Shown: piece by piece, positions 1-8,010 of the stretch
Numbering within the stretch: position 1 is the first letter of the stretch
Layout of the letters: each line of letters begins with the position of its first letter
Assembly (NCBI RefSeq): GCF_030915385.1
Contig: NZ_CP133268.1
Span: 5,058,001-5,122,000 of the forward strand
Direction: 5' to 3'
DNA length: 64,000 bases
Source: Neobacillus sp. PS3-12
Lineage (GTDB): Bacteria; Bacillota; Bacilli; Bacillales; Cytobacillaceae
The notes under the pieces: generated by a model
Databases searched by the model: none
What the model saw: the letters and a program-made list of their open reading frames with translations, nothing else
Told to the model about the DNA's origin: nothing
Position numbers and translations under genes: made by a program

Positions 1-1
1 A

Positions 2-190
2 ACTTTGTTTTTGTTTGTTTTGCTGTTAGGAAGTACTTTCGTTATTTGGTTAGCACATCATCGTACGTCAAGATTCATCACAATTATTTATCTTTGGTTT
101 GTACGTTTGGGTGAACCAAAAGACAAGTCATTTGAAAGCCATCCCAGGTATCTTACCAAAAACCTATCTCAAGGAGGTCATTTAAGATGA
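2..190 (+). CDS. MpsA/DabB (NuoL-like) subunit, C-terminal end
   Basis: Only the last 62 codons are in the window; the gene begins before base 1. The visible part has one hydrophobic segment and a basic cytoplasmic tail. Its stop overlaps the start of the next gene as ATGA, the usual arrangement of the membrane subunit upstream of a DUF2309 protein. In the family (DabB in Halothiobacillus, MpsA in Staphylococcus) this NuoL-like membrane protein couples cation flow to bicarbonate accumulation. The assignment rests mainly on the neighbour, since so little of the protein is visible. Confidence 0.7.
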   Translation, partial: TLFLFVLLLGSTFVIWLAHHRTSRFITIIYLWFVRLGEPKDKSFESHPRYLTKNLSQGGHLR

Positions 191-2778
191 ATACATTAGC
201 GAAAACGTTAAATTGGGAGAAGAAGCATGATGAACTTGAACTTAATATTCATGATCTGGTGAAAACGGCAAGCAAAGTTATTGCACCACTTGGTCCGATC
301 AACACGTTCGCTGCACGTAACCCTTGGGCAGGTTTGGAAGGGCAGCCATTTGAGAGTGTTGCCCGAAGATTAAAAGATACATGTGATCTAGATATTTATC
401 CTAATGATGTTATCTTAAAAGCTGCTTGGAAGCATGGAGAGATTGACCAGTCCTTTTTGGAAAAAGGACTTCATAACTGGCTCAGTTCACAGAATATCGA
501 TTTACCTTTTGATGTTGCTGAAAGGTTCTGCAAGAATGCTCTTTTAAAGGGAGAGCCACACCAAAACCAGGAATCAGAAGTAAAAAGTTTGGCAAAAAAA
601 TTAAGCCGATTTACAATGATGACTGTAAAAAAACATTCTGTACAAACTTATAGTCAACGGTTATCGTTAAACAACGAACTTGATCGTCATATTATCAAGT
701 GGTGTAAATTATTTTTAGATGAATCACAAGCAGTATGGTCAATGCCAAATCGTGATAAAGGTTTTTATCATGCATGGAGGGATCTTGTGTCATCTGATCC
801 TGCTCTTAACAAAAAAGTAAGGAAGCAACTTAAAGATTTGCCGAAAGAATCGGAGCATGCTTTAAAAACAGCATTATTGGCATTAGAAGTTCCATATTCA
901 GAGATTCAGGGATATCTAGAAGCACATTTGCTCTCCTTGCCGGGATGGGCAGGAACAATGCTTTGGCGCTCAGAGAGATCAACGCTAGAAGACTCATATG
1001 TCCTTGACTATTTGGCAGTACGAATAACAATGGAATATGCCTTAATCCAATCTTATCCTCCCATAACTGATGATAAAAATGATAAAGTACCTTTAGAACA
1101 ATTGATTCTAATGTGGGCCAATTTTGGGGAGCTACCAATTACTCAATGGTCACAATTAACCAGCTCTGAGCAAAAAGCTCGATTGACCCTTGCCTACCGC
1201 TTTGATCAGATTCTCCGTAATCAACTATGGCTTGAGGCCTGGGAAAAAACATATGAAGATCAACTAAAAGGGAGAATCCTGTCAAAGCAGCAGCCAAGAG
1301 TGGCAATTTCCCCCAAAAAGTATTTGGCACAATTTGTTTTTTGTATTGATGTTCGCTCAGAACCGTTCCGTCGCCAACTTGAAAATGCGGGACCGTTTGA
1401 AACATATGGTGCAGCTGGCTTTTTTGGACTGCCAATTGAAACTTGTGAGCTGGGGAGCATGCATTCACATGATTCTTTGCCTGTTATGTTTAAACCAAAA
1501 CATATCGTAAAAGAAACATCAACAGTACAAGAATATAGACAATATCAACAGCGAAAGCAAACAGCGAATTCATTGGGATCGACGTTTCACACAATGAAAC
1601 ATAATTTGCTGTCAAGTCTTGTACTGCCGGAGATAAGTGGTCCTTGGCTCAGTATTCAGACATTGGCTCGCAGTTTTGTTCCAAGAAGTTTTGGAACCTC
1701 ATTTCGGAAACTCAGCGAAACATGGCTCCAAAAACCATTAACGAAACTATCGCTCGACCATAATCTCCCATCAGACACAGAATTAGCTGTCGGTTTTACT
1801 GAGAAAGAGAAAATCGAATATGTTCGCCAATCTCTAACAACAATGGGACTAACTGATCGTTTTAGTCCATTAGTGGTGTTTTGCGGGCATGGAAGCCACA
1901 GCACCAATAATCCATATAAGTCAGCGCTTGACTGCGGGGCTTGTGGAGGGGCTTCAGGTGCCTATAATGCGCGGGTACTCGCATCATTGTGTAATCTTCC
2001 TAAAGTGAGGAAGGGACTTTCAGAAGAGGGAATTTTCATTCCAGAGGAAACAGTCTTCGCTGCTGCCGAACATGTTACGACACTTGATGAATTACATTGG
2101 GTTTATGTGCCTGAACTTTCAAAAGACGCAAAAGAAGCATTCGATATGGTCAAAGATGCAATGCCAAATGTTAGTCGAAAGACAAATTCTGAAAGAGTGA
2201 AGCAATTACCAAACCCCCGCCCGTTTTCACAAGATCCAAAAAGGACGGCGCAACTTTTGGCAGAAGATTGGAGTGAAATTCGGCCTGAATGGGGGTTGGC
2301 TCGAAATGCAGCTTTTATCATTGGAGAACGCAGGCTTAGTCAAGAATGTAATTTAGAGGGGAGAGTTTTTCTCCAAAATTATAGCTGGAGGAAGGATAAG
2401 AACGGGATTTTATTATCAAACATCATTAATGGACCTGCCACTGTTGCCCAATGGATTAACTTGCAATATTATGCATCGACTGTTGCCCCTCATTACTATG
2501 GCAGCGGAAATAAAGCAACACAAACTGTATCAGCAGGAATCGGAGTTATGCAGGGAAACGCCAGTGATTTACTGCCTGGACTTCCTTGGCAGTCAGTGAT
2601 GCAATCAGATCAAGAAGCCTATCACGCCCCATTACGGCTGTTGGTTGTGATCCAGGCACCAAAGGAACATGTTAAACGCTTGTTGGATACTGTACCTGCA
2701 TTCCAGCAAAAAGTAAAAAATGGCTGGATTCGGCTGGCTTCGATTGGCCCGGAAGGAAACTGGGAAAACTGGTCATAA
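187..2778 (+). CDS. MpsB/DabA (DUF2309, YbcC/UPF0753) inorganic-carbon transporter subunit
   Basis: An 863-residue protein, full length for the DUF2309 family. It forms a membrane-associated complex with the NuoL-like subunit and is thought to hydrate CO2 vectorially to bicarbonate, driven by the cation gradient. The beta-carbonic-anhydrase-like zinc site is visible: C386 and D388 in CIDVRSEP, H568 in FCGHGS, and C583 in LDCGACGGASG. The ATG overlaps the previous stop (ATGA) and has AAGGAGG just upstream, so the two subunits are probably translationally coupled. In staphylococci the same pair is called MpsAB and generates membrane potential. Nothing is broken. Confidence 0.93.
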   Translation: MNTLAKTLNWEKKHDELELNIHDLVKTASKVIAPLGPINTFAARNPWAGLEGQPFESVARRLKDTCDLDIYPNDVILKAAWKHGEIDQSFLEKGLHNWLSSQNIDLPFDVAERFCKNALLKGEPHQNQESEVKSLAKKLSRFTMMTVKKHSVQTYSQRLSLNNELDRHIIKWCKLFLDESQAVWSMPNRDKGFYHAWRDLVSSDPALNKKVRKQLKDLPKESEHALKTALLALEVPYSEIQGYLEAHLLSLPGWAGTMLWRSERSTLEDSYVLDYLAVRITMEYALIQSYPPITDDKNDKVPLEQLILMWANFGELPITQWSQLTSSEQKARLTLAYRFDQILRNQLWLEAWEKTYEDQLKGRILSKQQPRVAISPKKYLAQFVFCIDVRSEPFRRQLENAGPFETYGAAGFFGLPIETCELGSMHSHDSLPVMFKPKHIVKETSTVQEYRQYQQRKQTANSLGSTFHTMKHNLLSSLVLPEISGPWLSIQTLARSFVPRSFGTSFRKLSETWLQKPLTKLSLDHNLPSDTELAVGFTEKEKIEYVRQSLTTMGLTDRFSPLVVFCGHGSHSTNNPYKSALDCGACGGASGAYNARVLASLCNLPKVRKGLSEEGIFIPEETVFAAAEHVTTLDELHWVYVPELSKDAKEAFDMVKDAMPNVSRKTNSERVKQLPNPRPFSQDPKRTAQLLAEDWSEIRPEWGLARNAAFIIGERRLSQECNLEGRVFLQNYSWRKDKNGILLSNIINGPATVAQWINLQYYASTVAPHYYGSGNKATQTVSAGIGVMQGNASDLLPGLPWQSVMQSDQEAYHAPLRLLVVIQAPKEHVKRLLDTVPAFQQKVKNGWIRLASIGPEGNWENWS

Positions 2779-2808
2779 CTATTTATAAAGGAGAAGAATA
2801 AAAATATT

Positions 2809-3177
2809 ATGTTGGTTAAATCAAAAGGAACGCTTGAAGCTGAACTCAGTAAGGCTTTAACACATTGGGAGAAAAATTATCTTGGACGCGGCTCCGTGTC
2901 TGTAAAATCAGATATTTTGCGTGATATGATTATTGTTATTTTGCAAGGGATCTTAACTCAGGCTGAATATGCATTATGCCAAGATAAAGAAGGATTACTA
3001 TCAGTCAAAGAAGTCCGTAACAGCCTGGTGGAATCGGGCTTAGAGGACTTAAAGGAAATTGTCTTAACAATAACTGGCCAAGAGGTTGTCAACTTTCACA
3101 CTGATATTAGTACTCAAACAGGGGAACGAGTAATGGTTTTTAAGCTTTCCAATGATTTGCAGAGTCAATTTTCGTAA
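2809..3177 (+). CDS. MpsC / DUF2294 (YbcI-like) protein
   Basis: A 122-residue soluble protein matching the DUF2294 (MpsC) family, the third gene of mpsABC-type operons and comparable to YbcI in the Bacillus ybc operon. Recognisable features are the N-terminal KGTLEAELSKALTHWEK helix, the GRGS turn followed by V-K-x-D and a hydrophobic helix, and a C-terminal TGERVMVFKL strand. It lies 30 bases after dabA with AAGGAGAAG upstream, spaced rather far from the ATG. Its biochemical role is not established; it is presumed accessory to the MpsAB complex. Confidence 0.82.
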   Translation: MLVKSKGTLEAELSKALTHWEKNYLGRGSVSVKSDILRDMIIVILQGILTQAEYALCQDKEGLLSVKEVRNSLVESGLEDLKEIVLTITGQEVVNFHTDISTQTGERVMVFKLSNDLQSQFS

Positions 3178-3222
3178 TCTGGCCTTAGTTAAATCAAAAT
3201 CATTAATGGAGGAGTGAATGTG

Positions 3223-3714
3223 ATGAATATTGAAAAAAAGAAGAAAATATTATTTTTAATTGGAATCGAACAAAATCAAGCAGCATTCAATAATAAGTTT
3301 AATAATGAAAATATTGTATTCCTACAATGCTACCAACCACTTATTACTCAGCCTTTTGATGATTTAATGCGAGATATCTTAATTGCAGTTTATCAGGAAA
3401 ATGTTGAAAAAATTGTAGTAGTTGCCTCAAAAAAGGATCAAAAGATGAAAAGGGCTACCCTTGACAAAGTGCTTGGAAATAAAGGATTGCAAGAGAAAAT
3501 TCAAACATTGGATTATCTTTTTAAAAATACAATGACAGAATTTACTGCTGGTAATATAAAAGAATGGTTAGAAGCTGATGGATCTCTAATGGAACGTGTT
3601 AAAAATACAGTCAATCTTATACAACATCATCCATTAATGCCATCGAATGTTAAGGTTAAAGAATTATGGGTTGACCAGGAGTTAGAGAACCAGCTTGAAA
3701 TTGAAGTTAGCTGA
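3223..3714 (+). CDS. Degenerate beta-carbonic-anhydrase-like protein (YbcF-like)
   Basis: A 163-residue protein, last gene of the carbon operon. I place the start at the ATG at 3223, nine bases after GGAGG, and not at the in-frame GTG at 3214 that overlaps the RBS. The fold looks like a beta-carbonic anhydrase: a strand, the RDILIAVYQ helix, the strand IVVVAS, and an HHPLMPSNVKVKELWVD tail resembling the family's HPLIP...V.G...D end. The zinc ligands are gone: where the family has GHTDCGM this protein reads ASKKDQKM, and there is no CxDxR. It may be structural or regulatory and not catalytic. Confidence 0.68.
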   Translation: MNIEKKKKILFLIGIEQNQAAFNNKFNNENIVFLQCYQPLITQPFDDLMRDILIAVYQENVEKIVVVASKKDQKMKRATLDKVLGNKGLQEKIQTLDYLFKNTMTEFTAGNIKEWLEADGSLMERVKNTVNLIQHHPLMPSNVKVKELWVDQELENQLEIEVS

Positions 3715-3790
3715 AGTGTTATGCATTCATTGAATGATATTTTGCATAAATTCCCAATATTTTAAACGTTGTAAAATAAATGGAATAAAA

Positions 3791-3829
3791 AAAATCCCTC
3801 AAAAATTTTTTGAAAGGGACTTTTTTTTT
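3791..3829. terminator. Terminator between converging operons
   Basis: A TCCCTC...AAAGGGA hairpin with A/T-rich arms is followed by nine T's on the plus strand and preceded by A's, so it can serve both the carbon operon and the converging regulator gene. Confidence 0.75.
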
Positions 3830-3843
3830 GATTTTTAGCCAAA

Positions 3844-4837
3844 TTATTCAGAGTCTCTTGGGGGACAACAGGATTCCCGAATGACCAATTCTGATTCTAG
3901 TGGGGGGATAGAGGTAGCTCCATCGTTCGTTTTGTCAATCTGTTCTAATAAATATTGAACAATACTTTTGGCAATCTTTTCAATCGGTGCACCTACTGTT
4001 GTCATAGCAACTTCTAAATCAGCCATTTGCGGAATGTTATCATAACTAATTAAGGAGATATCCTTTGGGACCGAAAGGCGGGCCTCTTTAATAGCGCGAA
4101 GAGCCCCGATCGTTAGCTCATAACTAGCACATACAATCGCTGTTGGTAGAAACGAAGATGCCAATAGCTTTTTTGTTGCAATATATCCATTTTGCCATCC
4201 CAGACCCTCTGTGTTTATGACCATATCCGGATGGGACTGTAACCCATGTTTCATAACCCCTTCTGTAAATCCAATGTATTTTTCCTTTTGAATTCTTTTG
4301 CCTGAGTCCCCGATATAGGCAATTCTTCGATGCCCCAGTGAATAAAGATACTTAACCGCCATAAAAATAGCATTTTTTCGATCGACATCGATGTAAGGGA
4401 TCTCACTGTTTCCAGGATTCCCCATAGCAAATGATCGGTATGCTGGTTGGCCGAATTGCAACATGATTGGCGTGGTTCTCTTCAAATACTAGAATTCCAT
4501 CAACTTTTAACCTATTAAATAGCTGAATGGCCGAGTCCATTTCGTTAATCGACAAAATCATTGAATAGGAATGTTTTTCGAGTTCATTATTAATATGTGT
4601 AGCTAAGGTGGACACTGCTGTACGCTCAACAGTAGGCCAAAGTAGGCCAATGGTATTGCTTTTTTTCGAGACAAGACTCTTTGCGGCAAAATTGGGCACA
4701 TAGCCAAGCTGATCAGCAATACGAAAGATTTTTCTTTTTGTCTCCTCTTTAACCAATGGACTGTCATTTAACGCCTTTGACACAGTGGAATAACTGACAC
4801 CTGCGAGAGATGCAATATCTTTAATCGTTACACTCAT
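3844..4837 (-). pseudogene. LacI-family transcriptional regulator, one-base frameshift
   Basis: Residues 1-144 of frame one carry the LacI HTH (TIKDIASLAGVSYSTVSKA, then LGYVPNFAAKSL) and the start of the sugar-binding core. The remaining core (IPYIDVDRKNA, GHRRIAYIGDS, ISLISYDNI) continues in another frame. The frames join if one base is removed from the CCCC run at 4420-4423 (GGGG on the coding strand), giving CYGNPGNSEIPYIDVD. Joined length is about 330, normal for LacI/CcpA-type regulators. It diverges from the TRAP operon and probably represses it through the palindrome at 4955-4970. Either a real frameshift or a homopolymer sequencing error; the rest of the gene shows no decay, which favours error. 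Confidence 0.85.
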
Positions 4838-4880
4838 AATCCCTACCCCTAATCGATTGAATATCTCCTATTTACTATAT

Positions 4881-4894
4881 TGTAAAGGTTTTCA
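4881..4894. promoter_or_regulatory. cre/LacI-like half-matching operator
   Basis: TGTAAAGGTTTTCA matches the LacI/CcpA consensus TGWNANCGNTNWCA at all but one defined position (G for the central C). It sits about 45 bases upstream of the regulator's start codon, so it could be an autoregulatory or catabolite site. Weaker than the site at 4993. Confidence 0.4.
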
Positions 4895-4921
4895 AAGAAT
4901 TTTTAAATAGTAAAAAAAGCA

Positions 4922-4950
4922 TTGATAAAATAGTTTTTCTAGTCTATAAT
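4922..4950 (+). promoter_or_regulatory. Sigma-A promoter of the dctPQM operon
   Basis: TTGATA (4922-4927), a 17-base spacer and TATAAT (4945-4950), a near-consensus vegetative promoter. Transcription would start near 4957, inside the palindrome that follows. Confidence 0.8.
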
Positions 4951-4954
4951 CGGA

Positions 4955-4970
4955 ATAACAACGTTGTTAT
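4955..4970. promoter_or_regulatory. 16-bp perfect palindrome, probable LacI-type operator
   Basis: ATAACAACGTTGTTAT is a perfect palindrome with a central CG, the form typical of LacI-family operators. It covers the expected transcription start of the TRAP operon and lies between that operon and the divergent LacI-type gene, so repression by that regulator is the simplest reading. Confidence 0.7.
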
Positions 4971-4992
4971 AAAACTCTTTAAATCTATTAAT

Positions 4993-5006
4993 TGAAACCG
5001 ATTACA
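4993..5006. promoter_or_regulatory. Catabolite-responsive element (cre)
   Basis: TGAAACCGATTACA fits TGWNANCGNTNWCA at every position. It lies in the 5' untranslated leader between the promoter and the RBS of dctP, a position where CcpA acts as a roadblock. This suggests glucose repression of the transporter. Confidence 0.7.
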
Positions 5007-5021
5007 ACTGGAGGGAAAATA

Positions 5022-6068
5022 ATGAAGAGTAGTAAAAAATTAGGTATGGCTGTTGTAGGTTCAGTTGCAGTATTAGGATTAGCATTAACAGGGTGTTCTT
5101 CTTCATCCAATTCTTCGTCAGACAACAATGCAAAGAAAAGTACATCCAATTCTGCAAGCGGTCCCAAAATGACACTTAGGTTAGCAGATAATCAGCCAGC
5201 TACTTATCCAACTGTTCTCGGAGATAACGCTTTTGCTAAAGAAGTTAACGATAAGACAAATGGCAGAATCACAATTAAAGTTTATCCAGCAGCACAATTA
5301 GGGGATGAAAACTCTGCCATTCAACAAATCCAAGCAGGTGCTATCGACTTTGGTCGGATCAACTCTGCTCCACTTGGACAATTTGACAAAGAAATGAACG
5401 TACTAAGTCTTCCATACCTGTTTACCAGTTCTAATCAAATGTGGGATACTCTAAACGGTTCTGTCGGTAAAGAAATCTTAGATGGCTTAAAAAGCGCAAA
5501 TATGGTTGGTTTAACTTATTATGATTCAGGTGCACGCAGTTTCTACAATTCACAACACGCTGTCTCTAAACCAGCCGACTTAAAAGGCTTAAAAATCCGT
5601 GTTCAACAATCGAATATCTTTGTTGACTTAGTAAACGGATTTGGTGCTTCTGCAACACCAATGAACTATGCAGATGTTTATAATGCATTACAAACACATG
5701 TCATTGATGGTGCGGAAAATAATTTACCAAGCTATTATACTACTAACCATTATAAAGCAGCAAAATACCTAACATTGGATGAACATACTAGAACTCCAGA
5801 AGTTCTATTAGGAAGTTCTAAGACATGGGCAAAATTGTCAGCTGCTGACAAAAAAATTGTTCAACAAGCCGCTCTTGATTCACAAAAGGTAGAACGTGCT
5901 GAGTGGACTAAATTAGAAAAACAAGCATTAGATGCTGCGAAAGCAAACGGAAACACGATCACAAAAGTATCAGATATTAAGGCATGGCAAAAAACAGCTC
6001 AACCTCTTTATGATAAATATGGTAAAGATTATCAAAGCCTAATTAATAAGATTAACGCAACAAAATAA
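5022..6068 (+). CDS. dctP: TRAP transporter substrate-binding lipoprotein DctP
   Basis: A 348-residue lipoprotein. The start is the ATG at 5022, seven bases after GGAGGG; the upstream in-frame TTG at 4992 lies inside the cre site and is rejected. A basic n-region, hydrophobic stretch and LTGC lipobox give C25 as the lipidated residue, followed by a Ser/Asn-rich linker. The rest is a DctP/TAXI-type periplasmic-binding fold: QLGDENSAIQQIQAGAIDF, GLKIRVQQS and NALQTHVIDGAENN are family motifs, with R182 as the likely carboxylate-binding arginine. It delivers an organic acid, perhaps a sugar acid, to DctQM. The substrate cannot be read from the sequence. Confidence 0.93.
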   Translation: MKSSKKLGMAVVGSVAVLGLALTGCSSSSNSSSDNNAKKSTSNSASGPKMTLRLADNQPATYPTVLGDNAFAKEVNDKTNGRITIKVYPAAQLGDENSAIQQIQAGAIDFGRINSAPLGQFDKEMNVLSLPYLFTSSNQMWDTLNGSVGKEILDGLKSANMVGLTYYDSGARSFYNSQHAVSKPADLKGLKIRVQQSNIFVDLVNGFGASATPMNYADVYNALQTHVIDGAENNLPSYYTTNHYKAAKYLTLDEHTRTPEVLLGSSKTWAKLSAADKKIVQQAALDSQKVERAEWTKLEKQALDAAKANGNTITKVSDIKAWQKTAQPLYDKYGKDYQSLINKINATK

Positions 6069-6077
6069 TTTCTGAAA

Positions 6078-6097
6078 GCCACCCCCTTGGGGGTGGC
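6078..6097 (+). terminator. Intercistronic hairpin between dctP and dctQ
   Basis: GCCACCCCC and GGGGGTGGC form a perfect nine-pair stem with a two-base TT gap, followed by the weak T tract GATTTT. Such hairpins after binding-protein genes protect the upstream message and reduce read-through, giving more DctP than permease. Confidence 0.65.
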
Positions 6098-6129
6098 GAT
6101 TTTAAACAAGAAAGGTTGTTGGACTGAAT

Positions 6130-6600
6130 ATGGTGCATAAAATCGTTCGAGGAATTGACCGTACGATTGAATCTATAGGGGCACTTATGATGTTAATCAT
6201 GACCATTATTATTGTCTATGAAGTGTTTGGACGGTACGCACTTCATTCAGAACCAGCTTGGTCAGAAGAGATATCATTACTATTAATGACAGCGTTTGGA
6301 TTCTTAAGCATTTGTATTGGATTTCGCTATAATTTCCATTTGCGCCTTACGTTCGTTGTGAATAGGTTCTCTCCAATCGTACAAAAATCTCTTGAAGTTC
6401 TTTCTAATATTCTCGTTATCGGGTTTGGAATTTTACTACTTGTAGAGGGATATAGCATTACCGCTATGACATGGCCATCATCATTACCAGCTACTGGGAT
6501 GCCAGGCGGTGTGCAGTATATCATAATTCCTGTAACAGGCGTAGTGACGATGTTATACGGATTGCGCGGTCTGTTAGTTAGAAAGGAGTTATCTGAATAA
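6130..6600 (+). CDS. dctQ: TRAP transporter small permease DctQ
   Basis: A 156-residue membrane protein with four predicted helices. It carries the family's EVFGRYALHSEPAWSEEIS motif after helix 1, where the W and EE are typical of DctQ. It starts 61 bases after dctP, past the intercistronic hairpin, with AAGAAAGG as RBS. Its stop overlaps the dctM start by one base, so the two permease subunits are coupled. Confidence 0.92.
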   Translation: MVHKIVRGIDRTIESIGALMMLIMTIIIVYEVFGRYALHSEPAWSEEISLLLMTAFGFLSICIGFRYNFHLRLTFVVNRFSPIVQKSLEVLSNILVIGFGILLLVEGYSITAMTWPSSLPATGMPGGVQYIIIPVTGVVTMLYGLRGLLVRKELSE

Positions 6601-7883
6601 TGGGTGTATTAATTTTAATTGGTTCATTTATCGTTCTACTTCTCTTAGGAATTCCAATCGCACTTTGTTTAGTTGTTGCTTCTGTTTTAACGGGTTTGTA
6701 TTTGCAAATGCCGCTTGAAGTAGTAGGGCAACACATGCTCCAGTCTCTAAATTCCTATTCTATTTTGGCCATCCCATTGTTTATCCTGGCAGGGGAAATT
6801 ATGGGTTCTGGCGGAATATCCAGCCGCTTGATTGACCTTTCAAACTTATTGGTTGGCCGTTTCCGCGGTGGACTTGCTATGGTGAACGTAGTCACATGCA
6901 TGTTTTTCGGCGGGATTACAGGATCGGCAGTTGCCGATGCCTCTTCAATCGGTTCAATTATGATTCCGATGATGAAGAAAAAAGGGTACCCAGCAGACTA
7001 TTCTGTCGCAGTAACATGTACAGCCGCAATTCAAGGGGTTATTGTTCCACCAAGCCATAATCTAATTCTTTATTCTTTGGCTGCAGGAGGAGTTTCAATC
7101 AATGCTCTTTTTGCCGCAGGTATTCTTCCAGGTGTTGTCTTATGTATCTCATTAATGGTTGCCGCCTATATCATGGCAGTAAAACGAAATTTCCCAAAAG
7201 GTGAGGTAATTCCAAAGGAAAGATGGCGCTCCATTATTATTCAAGGTGCATTAAGTTTAACAACGGCCTTAATTATAATTGGCGGAATTTTTCTAGGGAT
7301 ATTTACAGCGAATGAATCTGCTGCTGTAGCAGTATTGTATGCATTCCTCATTACAACCTTTGTATTTAAGGAAATGACGTTCAAAAAAGGAATTGAAATT
7401 TTCGTTGAAACATTTAAAAAACTGGCTGTAGTCTTGTTTTTAATCTCTGCATCTGCAGCATTCTCATTCTTTATGTCTGTTTTAAATGTTCCGGATATGA
7501 TTTTCCATGGAATGCAAAGCGTTTCGCATAATAAATACGTTCTGCTCATTATGATGAATATTTTCTTGCTTCTTCTAGGACTTATTATGGATATGGCTCC
7601 AATCATTTTGGTTGCTACACCAATCATGTTGCCTCTTGTTACACAAGTTGGGATGGATCCTGTTCAATTCGGAATTATCTTAATGTTAAACTTAGGTATT
7701 GGGTTAATCCACCCACCAATAGGAAGCGCTCTTTTCGTGGGATGCTCAATCGGCGGAATTTCGATGGAAAAATCATTTGTGGCAATGCTTCCGCTCCTTG
7801 GTATAATGCTCATAGTGCTCCTTGTCATCACATATGTGCCTGGAGTTGCGATGTTCTTGCCTCACCTTATGGGCGCCCGATAA
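6600..7883 (+). CDS. dctM: TRAP transporter large permease DctM
   Basis: A 427-residue polytopic membrane protein of the DctM/ion-transporter superfamily, normal length. Family motifs include GGITGSAVADASSIGSIMIP, the re-entrant VIVPPSHNLILYSLAAGG and, in the second repeat, GLIHPPIGSALFVG. It uses the sodium gradient to import the substrate delivered by DctP. The operon ends with the strong terminator 70 bases further on. Confidence 0.94.
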   Translation: MGVLILIGSFIVLLLLGIPIALCLVVASVLTGLYLQMPLEVVGQHMLQSLNSYSILAIPLFILAGEIMGSGGISSRLIDLSNLLVGRFRGGLAMVNVVTCMFFGGITGSAVADASSIGSIMIPMMKKKGYPADYSVAVTCTAAIQGVIVPPSHNLILYSLAAGGVSINALFAAGILPGVVLCISLMVAAYIMAVKRNFPKGEVIPKERWRSIIIQGALSLTTALIIIGGIFLGIFTANESAAVAVLYAFLITTFVFKEMTFKKGIEIFVETFKKLAVVLFLISASAAFSFFMSVLNVPDMIFHGMQSVSHNKYVLLIMMNIFLLLLGLIMDMAPIILVATPIMLPLVTQVGMDPVQFGIILMLNLGIGLIHPPIGSALFVGCSIGGISMEKSFVAMLPLLGIMLIVLLVITYVPGVAMFLPHLMGAR

Positions 7884-7950
7884 GGTTGTGATGAATTGAA
7901 AAAGTTGAAAACGAAGCTCTAATAGGGTTTTTGGCTATAAATGTTTAACA

Positions 7951-7991
7951 AAAAATACCTTTCCTGGTATCAATTCAGGAAAGGTATTTTT
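7951..7991. terminator. Bidirectional terminator
   Basis: AAAAATACCTTTCCTG pairs perfectly with CAGGAAAGGTATTTTT around a nine-base loop. A's precede and T's follow, so it ends both the TRAP operon and the converging antiporter gene. Confidence 0.9.
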
Positions 7992-8010
7992 ATTTCTGAT
8001 GGTGAAGGTT

